Assembly (NCBI GenBank): GCA_023667765.1
Contig: JAMOZS010000017.1
Coordinates: 1 to 47,376 of the forward strand
Direction: 5' to 3'
Length of the DNA: 47,376 bases
Source of the DNA: Roseburia sp.
GTDB lineage: Bacteria; Bacillota; Clostridia; Lachnospirales; Lachnospiraceae
Part shown: positions 16,121 to 24,090 of the stretch, piece after piece
Numbering within the stretch: the stretch's first letter is position 1
How the letters are laid out: each line of letters opens with the position of its first letter
Notes under the pieces: generated by a model
Told to the model about the DNA's origin: nothing
Database searches by the model: none
Seen by the model: the letters and a program-made list of their open reading frames with translations, nothing else
Position numbers and translations under genes: made by a program

Positions 16121-18540
16121 TTTATATCACGCCCTTCTTTTGCAGCCCATATTTTCGTGAGGAAAGAAATTACAAAGGGGGTAAGCACACATATTGCCCC
16201 AAAGAGAAACAGCTTCGGCAGGGTGTAGCCATAGTAGCTGAATGTGTAAATAACATCCACCCATGCTTGTGCCATATCCTTGCCATCCTGCATTTGATGG
16301 AACACAGCGAAAACGCCATAGCCGAGCGCTCCAAACAGGATGGCGAAGAAGCTCCGCACAAATGATTGCCAGAGGATTCTTAGCCACAACTGCCGCTTAG
16401 ACATCCCAATAGCCCTCAAGATTGCATACGACCTTTTCTCATGCTCCGCCTCTAACTGCATCAGATTGACCATCAGCAGCAGCGATATTGCGGCGATACA
16501 GCCGCCGGCGGATAGCAGCATAATCAGCGTCTGAAGATTCTCCTGCTGGCGGGACAAGAATTCCTGGCGCCGGTTGTCTAACAGCAGACCATTTTTGGAG
16601 CAAAACTCAGCCAAAGTGATGTCAGTGGATAAGTAGCCGGAGTTTAAATCCGCACACGCATACACCCGGTTGTATCCGAATTCATCCCCAGCGATGTACC
16701 TATCCCAATGCTGGCCTGGTTCCATTTGGGTGAGCGCATCTTTCAAGAACTGCTCTGAGCAGATGACAGTATACTGGTCGGATATATGTGCAAGCCCCCG
16801 ATTCATGATATCGGTGGATATGATTCGTGTTGATACCGGAGTGGATTTCGCTAACACACAGTCACCACCGGATTTGAACCGCAGTTCTACCACACCATCC
16901 GGTGGCAGCGGATGAGAGACGCCATCGTCAATCAGGGTAAGCAGAACAAGGTCTCCATTATGGAACGCTTCTTTGTCACTGCCGAAATCAAATGTTTCCG
17001 CCCAGCCTTCTTCGTCAACAGAATACAGCCACACCTCGGTTTCTTCTACACCAGGGAGCGAGATGTATACCTGTGACTCTCCGATACCATCTACCCGGCC
17101 AAGTCCCGGAACACGTTCAATCAGGCGCTTATCCCGCTCACTGACGGTGTTCCGGCCATTTGAACTGCTATAGACGGTGTAGGATGGGAACAGCGTCCAG
17201 TATTGGAACCGATACATGGGGGCTATGCACTGCATGCGGGTGAAAAATGCCGATGCCCCAAACAGCACCACAATGATAGAAATAGCAAACCCGGTCAGAC
17301 GGTGAAGCTTTTTTGAGGTGTGGCCACCTATCTGAAATTCACCGGTGAGTGGGGCGTGCGATGCGATGAAAAACAGAACCAGCCTGCACAGCACAGTGCA
17401 TACCACCCATAGAAGGATAGCGATGATAAGTGGCTTCATCGGAATGCTCACCTGAATGGGTGCGCTGCCGGAGTACATCAGGAGCCGGAGTGAGAGGAAC
17501 GTGAGTCCAGCCCCCAAAGCAGTACCGAGCAGCACCGCAGGCACGACAAGGAATAGTGTCTCGATGGACAACAACATACTCAGTTGCTTTTTCGTCATGC
17601 CAATGCTCCTGCAAATAGCATAGGTGTGAAAGGAGTCTTTCATTTGCAGAAAGAACACGCTGAAAACGGCCACCAATGAGGTTATCGCCATCAGGGCGAT
17701 GTAGAGGGTGTCTGGCGACTCACTCTGTGTGCTGTCTGGGTATGCGGCGGTGTTCCGGAAGAAGGCGTTTTGCCGCATCGAAACACTTTTGCCGGAGAAG
17801 AGGCTCCAGGCAGCATCCCGATTTTCTTCAGCTACATTGAGGAACAGCTGGGAGTAGGATGTGATTGTACCTGTGTCGCAGTTTGCCTGGGCATCTGCGG
17901 TGAGCTGTTCAGCGGCAGCTGGCGTGATAAAGGCACTGACGAGTAGCTGTTGCTCATTTTGGGCGGGGATGGCCCATAGATTGCTGAATTCCCGAATGAC
18001 CCCGCAAAGGGTGAACGTCTTTGCTATGTAGCAGACGGCGTTTTCCGTGCTCGAACTGTCTGCTGATGCAATCACAGGGACGTCAATGTATAGCGTGATT
18101 TCCTGCCCCAATGTGTAATTGGTCCCCAGGGCACTTAGAGCATCGGCTTCCATGGCGATTTCAGAGTCACGGGAGGGGAGACGGCCATCTTCCAGTGCAA
18201 TCCTGCCCATTTGGAGAAACTGAGCGTCCACTGTACCGACGCCAATATCTCCATGGCCTGTATGCATTGTCCCATAGCAGGTGGCTTTTCCGATGCTTTC
18301 CACAAAATCCTGGTGCTCAGCCCATGACTCCTGGCCATTTGCCGGGAGCATGGCGAAAGCCCACTCGCCGTAGGTGTTCAGACGGTATTCTTCATTGGTG
18401 CTACTGATGCTGCCCACAATGGACATCACCACAATGGTGAAGGCAAAGGATATCAGCAACACCAGAAAAGACAGCACACTGCTTCTCTTTTTACGTGAAA
18501 TGCCCTGTAGGGCTAATTGTGAGAAATATCCTAACATCAT
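16117..18540 (-). CDS. ABC transporter permease with FtsX/MacB-like repeats
   Basis: Encodes about 807 residues. A first transmembrane helix lies at residues 20-45, then a large outer domain (about 50-270). Three helices follow near 280-410 (TSLVAVFSVFFLQMKDSF is the FtsX-type core), and another helix is at about 425-445. A second outer domain runs to about 655, and a second three-helix FtsX core ends the protein (MLLSAGGCIAAISLLLMVNL onward). Two FtsX units with long outer domains are typical of peptide-sensing or detoxifying transporters of the BceB/MacB kind. Three ATG codons lie at the start; 18540 and 18537 have better spacing to AGAGG than 18543. It follows the sigma gene closely. Confidence 0.85.
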   Translation of the reverse strand: MMLGYFSQLALQGISRKKRSSVLSFLVLLISFAFTIVVMSIVGSISSTNEEYRLNTYGEWAFAMLPANGQESWAEHQDFVESIGKATCYGTMHTGHGDIGVGTVDAQFLQMGRIALEDGRLPSRDSEIAMEADALSALGTNYTLGQEITLYIDVPVIASADSSSTENAVCYIAKTFTLCGVIREFSNLWAIPAQNEQQLLVSAFITPAAAEQLTADAQANCDTGTITSYSQLFLNVAEENRDAAWSLFSGKSVSMRQNAFFRNTAAYPDSTQSESPDTLYIALMAITSLVAVFSVFFLQMKDSFHTYAICRSIGMTKKQLSMLLSIETLFLVVPAVLLGTALGAGLTFLSLRLLMYSGSAPIQVSIPMKPLIIAILLWVVCTVLCRLVLFFIASHAPLTGEFQIGGHTSKKLHRLTGFAISIIVVLFGASAFFTRMQCIAPMYRFQYWTLFPSYTVYSSSNGRNTVSERDKRLIERVPGLGRVDGIGESQVYISLPGVEETEVWLYSVDEEGWAETFDFGSDKEAFHNGDLVLLTLIDDGVSHPLPPDGVVELRFKSGGDCVLAKSTPVSTRIISTDIMNRGLAHISDQYTVICSEQFLKDALTQMEPGQHWDRYIAGDEFGYNRVYACADLNSGYLSTDITLAEFCSKNGLLLDNRRQEFLSRQQENLQTLIMLLSAGGCIAAISLLLMVNLMQLEAEHEKRSYAILRAIGMSKRQLWLRILWQSFVRSFFAILFGALGYGVFAVFHQMQDGKDMAQAWVDVIYTFSYYGYTLPKLFLFGAICVLTPFVISFLTKIWAAKEGRDIK

Positions 18541-18588
18541 CATAGACCTCTTTTATATTCAGCGGCAATAGCTGTGGAGCTCAGTGCC

Positions 18589-19149
18589 TTATAGAATAAT
18601 CCCTTCCTGTTCCAGCGCAGCTTTTAGCTTGGCCCGGGTTCTGGACAAAATCATTTTCGCATTGCTCCGGCTCAATCCGTATTCTCTGGCAATTTCATCG
18701 ACAGGGGAGAAGTACCAGTAGCGCCGCACGAAAACCTGGCGGTCCCGCTTTGAGAGGGCGGCCAGAAACTTGTTGAGCACCGCAACGATGAGCTCTCGCT
18801 CTTCCAGGTGCTCCATATCCTGGTTACCTCGGACACATTCACTCAACTCTTCATAGGCCAGCGTGAGCTGCCCGCCTCCTCGTTTATCAGCGGTATTCGC
18901 CTTGTAGCGGTTCAAGGATAAATTGCGCGTTATTTTTCCCAAGAATGCCGGAAGTCTGCTGGGACGGCGAGGAGGCATAGACTGCCACGCCTTGAGCCAT
19001 GTGTCGTTTACGCATTCTTCGCTGTCCTGGATATTTTGCAGGATGTTAAATGCGATATAAGTGCAATAAGCGCCATGTTTCTTGGAAGTTTCTGTTATTG
19101 CATTCTCTGACCGTCTCCAAAATAATTCGATAATCTGCTCGTCTTCCAC
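18589..19149 (-). CDS. ECF-type RNA polymerase sigma factor
   Basis: Encodes 186 residues, a close paralogue of the sigma at 14107. Region 2 (YIAFNILQNIQDSEECVNDT, FLGKITRNLSLNRYK) and region 4 (LSKRDRQVFVRRYWYFSPVD, EIAREYGLSRSNAKMILSRT) are both complete. The GTG start has AAGGAG upstream. It heads an operon with the FtsX-like permease, ATPase and an anti-sigma-like gene, which suggests that it switches on the transporter in response to a membrane-active compound. The same ECF-like promoter as in the sister operon lies 42 bases upstream, so both sigmas may read each other's promoters. Confidence 0.9.
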   Translation of the reverse strand: MEDEQIIELFWRRSENAITETSKKHGAYCTYIAFNILQNIQDSEECVNDTWLKAWQSMPPRRPSRLPAFLGKITRNLSLNRYKANTADKRGGGQLTLAYEELSECVRGNQDMEHLEERELIVAVLNKFLAALSKRDRQVFVRRYWYFSPVDEIAREYGLSRSNAKMILSRTRAKLKAALEQEGIIL

Positions 19150-19190
19150 AGGAACACGCTCCTTTCGTCCTCATGGTTCCCTTATTATAT

Positions 19191-19223
19191 AATACACAGC
19201 ATTTGGCATGCTGAGGTCACAGG
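19191..19223 (-). promoter_or_regulatory. ECF-like promoter of sigma operon 2
   Basis: On the minus strand, CCTGTGACC, a 13-base spacer, and TGCTGTGTATT, matching 14709-14741 in both blocks and in spacing, whereas the spacer itself differs. An overlapping TATAAT follows and could also give basal sigma-A activity. Confidence 0.65.
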
Positions 19224-19332
19224 AAATTGAAAAATATTGGGGGCTTTGAGGCGATTTTTTAGAGAGTCTTATTTGGTTCGAATAAGGAAGAAAAATGCTA
19301 TGTAGGAGATTTAGAGCAGAGGAACAAAAATG

Positions 19333-19349
19333 TTTGCCATGATGGCAAA
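19333..19349. repeat. 17-bp palindrome, copy 6
   Basis: TTTGCCATGATGGCAAA, upstream of the second sigma operon. It lies in the 345-base gap 19150-19494, which holds no gene. Confidence 0.8.
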
Positions 19350-19387
19350 CAGGTAGAAAAGTTATGTGGCATAAATTTCATCTAAAA

Positions 19388-19426
19388 AAACATCAGAGTT
19401 TGCCATGATGGCAAACTCTGATGTTT
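19388..19426. repeat. 39-bp perfect palindrome around copy 7
   Basis: The core TTTGCCATGATGGCAAA (19399-19415) is extended on both sides by AAACATCAGAG and CTCTGATGTTT to a perfect 19-bp-arm inverted repeat with a single central base. It is followed by GATTTTTTC on the plus strand and preceded by seven A residues, so it could act as a terminator in both directions. It lies about 70 bases after the stop of the minus-strand gene at 19495. Confidence 0.8.
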
Positions 19427-19494
19427 GATTTTTTCGTCGACCAGTTTGCTCAGCATCACTCAGAAGTACACAACGCATAAAATTAAAGGGGATA

Positions 19495-19908
19495 TCATTC
19501 GTGCAAGTCCTTGTAAAAGTCCACAGTCTCTATGTAGCCTACGGCCACAGGCTCCCACAATGCACGATTTTTGTCATCCATGCGGGAGAGCGCTGCGTTT
19601 ATAGTTTGCATACATTCGCTCCTCCGCTTTTCAACATCGTGCGAGACTGCTCTCCGAAAGATGACATCATCACATATTTCGATTAAAAATGCCTCGAGCA
19701 TCTCTTGGGGCGTTCTGAGCCAGCTCATGTCCGTCCAAGATGGATTATCAGTTTGGCTTGGGTTGCAGATGTCTAAATACATCCCGAATTTTTCACTGTA
19801 AACAATATCAAAATATGGCTTGCCATGGACAGCATGCCCATCAAGATAGGGCTTAAATGCCTCCATTATTGCATCGCATTGCGCTTTCTCAACGTCGGAA
19901 TAGGCCAT
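19495..19908 (-). CDS. hypothetical protein
   Basis: Encodes 137 residues that I do not recognise. It looks like a soluble, mostly helical protein with a Tyr/Asp-rich first half (YFDIVYSEKFGMYLDICNPS) and a helical second half. A strong AGGAGGT site sets the ATG at 19908, and a promoter with a 17-bp spacer lies 41 bases upstream. The short distance and strong signals suggest real expression. The flanking palindromes and the unrelated neighbours suggest a cargo gene. No membrane segment. Confidence 0.65.
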   Translation of the reverse strand: MAYSDVEKAQCDAIMEAFKPYLDGHAVHGKPYFDIVYSEKFGMYLDICNPSQTDNPSWTDMSWLRTPQEMLEAFLIEICDDVIFRRAVSHDVEKRRSECMQTINAALSRMDDKNRALWEPVAVGYIETVDFYKDLHE

Positions 19909-19948
19909 TTTGTACCTCCTCGCTTGATGTAACAATTAAGCAAATCCG

Positions 19949-19977
19949 ACTATAACATATTTTTCCACTGTTCGCAA
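19949..19977 (-). promoter_or_regulatory. sigma-A promoter of the 19495-19908 gene
   Basis: On the minus strand, TTGCGA (19977-19972), a 17-bp spacer, TATAGT (19954-19949). Confidence 0.65.
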
Positions 19978-20003
19978 TAGGGAGTAGAGCATCGCTCCCA
20001 AAG

Positions 20004-20258
20004 CTACCTTCCCTTGCCTTGGACGAGTTCGATATATGGTGCGTTGATGCTCCATCGAATTGACAACTCACCGTCTGCGTGCATGGTAGCCTGTGCCGAA
20101 CAAAATCCGCATACGGCCAAAATTGTAGCGGGAACCGCATCGGTTTTTACCAAGAAACTCTCACCGGGCCCCACATGGCCCACCTGCTTTCCATTTGCGA
20201 ATATGCGGACACATTTTGAAGCATACTCATTGTCGAGTTGCGATACAAGAACTGTCAT
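20004..20258 (-). CDS. small beta-rich hypothetical protein
   Basis: Encodes 84 residues. The alternating pattern (CVRIFANGKQVGHVGPGESF) suggests a small beta-sandwich like the PEGA or carbohydrate-binding type, but no family is certain. Two Cys lie close together (CGFC). The ATG at 20258 has GGAGG upstream; an open frame to 20327 overlaps the promoter and can be excluded. It stands alone with its own promoter. Confidence 0.6.
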   Translation of the reverse strand: MTVLVSQLDNEYASKCVRIFANGKQVGHVGPGESFLVKTDAVPATILAVCGFCSAQATMHADGELSIRWSINAPYIELVQGKGR

Positions 20259-20298
20259 GGTATGGCCTCCAATCAAACAGACGTAATCATACAACGCT

Positions 20299-20327
20299 AT
20301 TATAGAACAAATTTTCGAGAATTGCAA
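20299..20327 (-). promoter_or_regulatory. consensus-like promoter of the 20004-20258 gene
   Basis: On the minus strand, TTGCAA (20327-20322), a 17-bp spacer, and a perfect TATAAT (20304-20299). Confidence 0.75.
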
Positions 20328-20371
20328 TAGCGAATTCGTCGTACGAACATATATTTTCCCTACAACTATTT

Positions 20372-20398
20372 AAGAGTTTGCCATGCTGGCAAACTCTT
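20372..20398. repeat. palindrome copy 8, with extended arms
   Basis: Core TTTGCCATGCTGGCAAA (20377-20393), one arm mismatch, extended by AAGAG and CTCTT. It starts ten bases after the stop of the minus-strand gene 20408 and could form its 3' hairpin. Confidence 0.75.
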
Positions 20399-20407
20399 TG
20401 AATTTCA

Positions 20408-20998
20408 TCACTTAGCTGGCTTGCTATTCCAATCAGCAATTGTTGCATACTGGCCATCGGGGAGTCTGAGATGCCGGAGTTCGAACCGGCCTCCGTAACG
20501 CATGCTGAGCTGGTTTTTTATTTCGAGGAAGGGGTGAAAATCATTCCTTTGAAAGTCAGAAACATAGTTCACGATATGATGATTTTTCCTAACAAGCGAA
20601 ACCCTTGTAATTATGATGGGGAAATTATGTTCATCAGCAATTTTTTGTGCTTCACGCTGTAGCCGCCGGAGTTGCTTTTCTTGCGCCAGCTGTTGTTGCT
20701 GATGTGTTTTTTGAGCGTTTTTACGCTTTTCTTTTGATTTGATTTTTTGTGCTGCTTGTTCCGCAACCTTAACCCAATACGGATAAGTTTTAAATCGTTT
20801 AAAATACGGGCAGTTCTTTACGTCGCAGCCTTTAGAGCGCATTAGTGCAATGGTAAGATAACCTGTGTGTAGAGGGTAACGGCAATAACCAACGATGGAA
20901 TTTGTAGAAACAAGGGCATACCCGTTTTGTACGAGATGGACAGTTTGATATTCTAATCTATCTTCGCTACAGCGTTTATCTTTTGCTGTCAACTGCAA
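20408..20998 (-). CDS. hypothetical protein with basic coiled coil
   Basis: Encodes about 196 residues. A Cys-containing N-terminal part (RSKGCDVKNCPYFKR, near residues 70-85) is followed by a very basic Gln/Lys-rich helix (about 95-130), probably a coiled coil. The C-terminal beta-rich part starts near FPIIITRVSLVRKNHHIV. Function unknown; nucleic-acid binding is possible. The frame stays open to an ATG at 21037, but that ATG lies inside a -10-like TATAAT (21041-21036), and the predicted transcript begins within palindrome copy 9. An AGAGAGGAG site at 21005-21013 points to the TTG at 20998 as the true start. Confidence 0.6.
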   Translation of the reverse strand: MQLTAKDKRCSEDRLEYQTVHLVQNGYALVSTNSIVGYCRYPLHTGYLTIALMRSKGCDVKNCPYFKRFKTYPYWVKVAEQAAQKIKSKEKRKNAQKTHQQQQLAQEKQLRRLQREAQKIADEHNFPIIITRVSLVRKNHHIVNYVSDFQRNDFHPFLEIKNQLSMRYGGRFELRHLRLPDGQYATIADWNSKPAK

Positions 20999-21014
20999 AT
21001 TCAACTCCTCTCTG

Positions 21015-21037
21015 ATGTTTGCCATGATGGCAAACAT
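21015..21037. repeat. palindrome copy 9, overlapping a transcription start
   Basis: Core TTTGCCATGATGGCAAA at 21018-21034, extended by ATG and CAT to 23 bp. It lies directly downstream of a TATAAT at 21041-21036 on the minus strand, which puts it over the predicted first transcribed bases of the gene at 20408. This is the position expected of an operator. Confidence 0.75.
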
Positions 21038-21222
21038 TATAGCCGAGCAGCTAAATGCTCATGTGCCATAGCAGACCATATAGAGTGCGCTGTGTCGACA
21101 AACTTAAAAGCGGGTCTTTTCAAATATACTGGGAAACTATTTGATACCATAATGTTCAGGTGAAATGGGTAGGCCGCAATGTTGAAATTATATCATACTG
21201 TCCATAGCTTGTGAATCAAAAA

Positions 21223-21245
21223 ATGTTTGCCATGATGGCAAACAT
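21223..21245. repeat. palindrome copy 10
   Basis: Core TTTGCCATGATGGCAAA at 21226-21242, extended by ATG and CAT. No gene starts next to it. A 44-codon plus-strand frame opening in the palindrome (to 21358) lacks a ribosome site. Confidence 0.75.
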
Positions 21246-22079
21246 CAAAATTGCAGCGGAGATATTACGTAGAAGAAGTTTGGATGTTTGTCAATTAGCA
21301 AAGAACTGTATGCACTTATTCTTGAGTCAAGAGGTGAGCCCATTATTTTGTGCTTGAAATATTGTAGTAGATATAGAGCGAGCCATTTAGCACGGCAGAA
21401 TTGTCCAGGTATCACCTGAGGTAATATAGGAGCGATAGAAAATCATCGCTGTTACAGCACTGTTATTCCCTGAGATTTCCCAGGGAGACTTATACTTAGG
21501 GAGACGTCTGATTTAGCAAGGGATTGGCCAGATAAAAAGCATTTCGCCAACCTATGTGCAAAGGGGTTGGAAGAGAAACTCTTGATGACGATTGAGTAGC
21601 GGTCCAAAAGGGAAAAGTGCAGAAATGTGATTGGGGTTTTAAGAGGTATGTGTGAGCTCTAAAAGGGCAAAATATGAAAACAAAGAGGATTAAAATTTGA
21701 CCACAAACAATCACAAAATTGAACAGCGAAAATCCAGTGTTTTCAATGGGTTGACCGCATTTCTTCGTTAATACATCGTGCTTAGTTTATCAATACATCG
21801 TCACTACTTTGTTTACTATTCGTTATCATATTGTTGTTCCATTGTTAACACATCGTGCTTGCCTCGACTATGAGTTGAAAATCAGAGATTTTTAATGATG
21901 AGTGAGGCGGATTGATGTGTCTAATGTCTTTAAGAGAGAGAAGATTTTCATGGCGCTTTGTTGGAAACTGTATACCTTTGATGTAGCAAAGTGCATGAGT
22001 GGGCAACTGCGGTGCAAGGAAAGGGAGTAGAGAGGGGGGCGTCAGAGATAAAAGGGTACTGCTATTTTTCAATGACTAC
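21246..22079. other. gene-poor stretch with short direct repeats
   Basis: About 830 bases without a supportable gene. Three copies of AA(T/C)ACATCGT lie at about 21770, 21791 and 21847, the outer two inside the longer TAAxACATCGTGCTT. The sequence is AT-rich and looks like decayed DNA. A 75-codon minus-strand frame (21845-22072) has no ribosome site. Confidence 0.45.
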
Positions 22080-22108
22080 TTGTTTCATTATTCGGATTTT
22101 GATATGAT
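22080..22108 (+). promoter_or_regulatory. promoter of the Uma2 gene cluster
   Basis: TTGTTT at 22080-22085, a 17-bp spacer, TATGAT at 22103-22108, with the first start codon 42 bases downstream. Confidence 0.6.
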
Positions 22109-22149
22109 AAGAAAAATAACATATGAAATTGAAGGAGGGACGCATTGGG

Positions 22150-22737
22150 ATGCTTGAACCGGGAAAAGAGCGATATACTTTTGCGGACATGATGGCCAGT
22201 CCAGATACAGAGTGGGTCGAGATAATTCACGGCAAATTATATCCAATGACACCACTTGGCACTGTGCATCAAACTATACTTATGGCACTGATGGTTCAAA
22301 TAGCAAATCAATTAAAAGGACAAAATGCAGAAGCCATCCAGTTAATAGCCGTTCGACCTTTTGAGGGACCTAATGATACCCCAGAGTTAGTCGATACAGT
22401 TTTGTTGCCAGACATTTCTATTTTATGTGCGCCACGAAAATTTGAGGAGTATGGTTGTAAAGGAGTTCCGAATTTTATTGCTGAAATAATTTCCCCAACC
22501 TCTCGATATATGGATACAGTGCTTAAACTTGATATATATCAGAATGCAGGTGTGAGAGAATATTGGGTTATTGACCCAGAAAGCAAAAGTATTAACATCT
22601 ATGTCCGGGATTACGATTCAAAAGGGCTTCGCTTATTAAATGAAAAGATTTGCAGCGGTACAATAGAACTATCAGTGCTGGAGGGAGTTTCAGTTAACGT
22701 TGATGAATTGTTTGTAGCCAAGATAAATAGCGTTTAA
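22150..22737 (+). CDS. Uma2-family endonuclease (first of three)
   Basis: Encodes about 195 residues, normal for Uma2 (DUF820) proteins, which have a PD-(D/E)XK nuclease fold. The core is D88 in VLLPDISI, E112 in NFIAEIISP, and K126 in the helix DTVLKLDIYQ, followed by the family signature GVREYWVIDP. All three catalytic positions are present. Uma2 proteins occur in multiple copies in cyanobacteria and some Firmicutes; their true substrate is unknown. The start at 22150 is chosen because the two paralogues begin M-L-x-x-G-K at the same place; AGGAGG lies 11 bases upstream. The other two copies follow on the same strand. Confidence 0.88.
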   Translation: MLEPGKERYTFADMMASPDTEWVEIIHGKLYPMTPLGTVHQTILMALMVQIANQLKGQNAEAIQLIAVRPFEGPNDTPELVDTVLLPDISILCAPRKFEEYGCKGVPNFIAEIISPTSRYMDTVLKLDIYQNAGVREYWVIDPESKSINIYVRDYDSKGLRLLNEKICSGTIELSVLEGVSVNVDELFVAKINSV

Positions 22738-22803
22738 CAGTAGATACACATTCTATGAAAGCATAAATCAAGTATTTTAAGGCCGATTAGAGGAGGTTCA
22801 ATA

Positions 22804-23373
22804 GTGCTCAATCTTGGAAAAGAACATCTTACCTTTGCAGATATCATGGCCAGTCCAGACACAGAATGGGTGGAGATTATTCATGGAAAGCTTTATCCGC
22901 TGATACCGCTTGGAGACGCTCATCAACGTGTTTTAATGAGTCTCAGTGCGCAGCTATGGAATCAGCTGCGTGGGAGTAGCGCCCAGATGAGTTCTTTATT
23001 AGCAGTCCGTCCCTATGAACGGCTTAATGATAAGCCTCATATGGTTGATACAGTTTTACTCCCGGATGTTTCCATTCTGCTTGCACCAAGAAAATTTGAA
23101 GAGTATGGCTGCCGAGGAGTCCCAAATTATGTGGCCGAAGTTATTTCTCCATCATCACGGTATCTGGATACAGTTACAAAGTTCGAAATATACCAGGGTG
23201 CAGGGGTGAAGGAATATTGGATTGTTGACCCGGAAAAAAAGAATGTTAAAGTCTATATATTGGATGCAAACTCCGGGAAATTTCAGTTGGCTAATGACAC
23301 AAATGATGAGGGAATGATTCCTGTATCTTTGCTGAGCGGAATTTTTGTGGATGTGAGAGAAATGTTTGATTAG
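22804..23373 (+). CDS. Uma2-family endonuclease (second of three)
   Basis: Encodes 189 residues with a GTG start after GGAGG. It shares FADIMASPDTEWVEIIHGKL with the first copy almost unchanged, which shows a fairly recent duplication. The PD (VLLPDVSI), E (NYVAEVISP) and K (TVTKFEIYQ) positions are intact, and GVKEYWIVDP is present. The 66-base gap from the first copy has no terminator, so one transcript may carry all three. Confidence 0.88.
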   Translation: MLNLGKEHLTFADIMASPDTEWVEIIHGKLYPLIPLGDAHQRVLMSLSAQLWNQLRGSSAQMSSLLAVRPYERLNDKPHMVDTVLLPDVSILLAPRKFEEYGCRGVPNYVAEVISPSSRYLDTVTKFEIYQGAGVKEYWIVDPEKKNVKVYILDANSGKFQLANDTNDEGMIPVSLLSGIFVDVREMFD

Positions 23374-23430
23374 GGTACCAGTTACAGATATCGGATTCAG
23401 ATTGCTACACAGCGGGGGGAGGCTTGAGAG

Positions 23431-24018
23431 ATGTTGATACCAGGCAAGGATAGGTACACATTTGCGGATATTCTGGAAAGTCCAGACGAAGAATGGATTG
23501 AAATTATTGATGGAGCATTATATCCGATGGCGTCACCTGGACGTATTCATCAAGAAATTTTTGGAAATCTTCTATGCCAATTAAGACTTCAGCTAAAGAG
23601 CGAGACATCGAAGATTTTGCACTCTATTGGGGTTCGCCCGTTTGAGAAGCCTAATGATAAACCAAGCAATGTTGATACGTTTGTTTTGCCTGACATTACG
23701 GCCGTATTTGAGCCCAAGAAATTTGATGAATTTGGCTTTAAGGGGGCGCCTGACCTCATCGCAGAGATAATTTCCCCAGCATCTCGATACCTGGACACGG
23801 TCACAAAGTTTGAACTCTATGAGAAGGCCGGTGTCCAAGAATACTGGATTGCGGACCCGGATGATAAAAGCATCAAAACGTATGTTCTGGATAGGAATGC
23901 AGGAAAACTTCGTTTGGCGCATGAAGTTCGGGAACATGGAATGATAGAGTTGACGCTGCGAAAAGGTGTCCTTGTTGATGTTGGCGAAGCATTTGCTGAT
24001 GAGATTTATCGACTGTAG
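23431..24018 (+). CDS. Uma2-family endonuclease (third of three)
   Basis: Encodes 195 residues, the most diverged of the three. PD is FVLPDITA, E is DLIAEIISP, K is TVTKFELYE, and GVQEYWIADP follows, so the nuclease core is intact. The ATG is preceded by GGGGGGAGG. A strong terminator stands 30 bases downstream and ends the cluster. Differences are mainly in the first 80 residues and the C-terminus, where target recognition may lie (inference). Confidence 0.88.
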   Translation: MLIPGKDRYTFADILESPDEEWIEIIDGALYPMASPGRIHQEIFGNLLCQLRLQLKSETSKILHSIGVRPFEKPNDKPSNVDTFVLPDITAVFEPKKFDEFGFKGAPDLIAEIISPASRYLDTVTKFELYEKAGVQEYWIADPDDKSIKTYVLDRNAGKLRLAHEVREHGMIELTLRKGVLVDVGEAFADEIYRL

Positions 24019-24047
24019 GTATACGCCGGAGTTGTGGGACGATTGGC

Positions 24048-24082
24048 AAAAGGGGGTCATCCGCATTGGATGACCCCCTTTT
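24048..24082. terminator. strong bidirectional terminator
   Basis: A perfect 15-bp stem (24048-24062 with 24068-24082) and loop GCATT; AAAA on one side, TTTT on the other. It closes the Uma2 cluster (plus) and the frameshifted nuclease gene (minus). Confidence 0.9.
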
Positions 24083-24090
24083 AACATGTC

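Noticed and set aside
8641-21245. CRISPR array
   Set aside because: The repeats are palindromes scattered over 12 kb with irregular spacing and genes between them; no regular repeat-spacer array and no cas genes.
21845-22072. 75-codon minus-strand frame
   Set aside because: Pro/Ser-rich, without ribosome site or promoter, in a gene-poor stretch.
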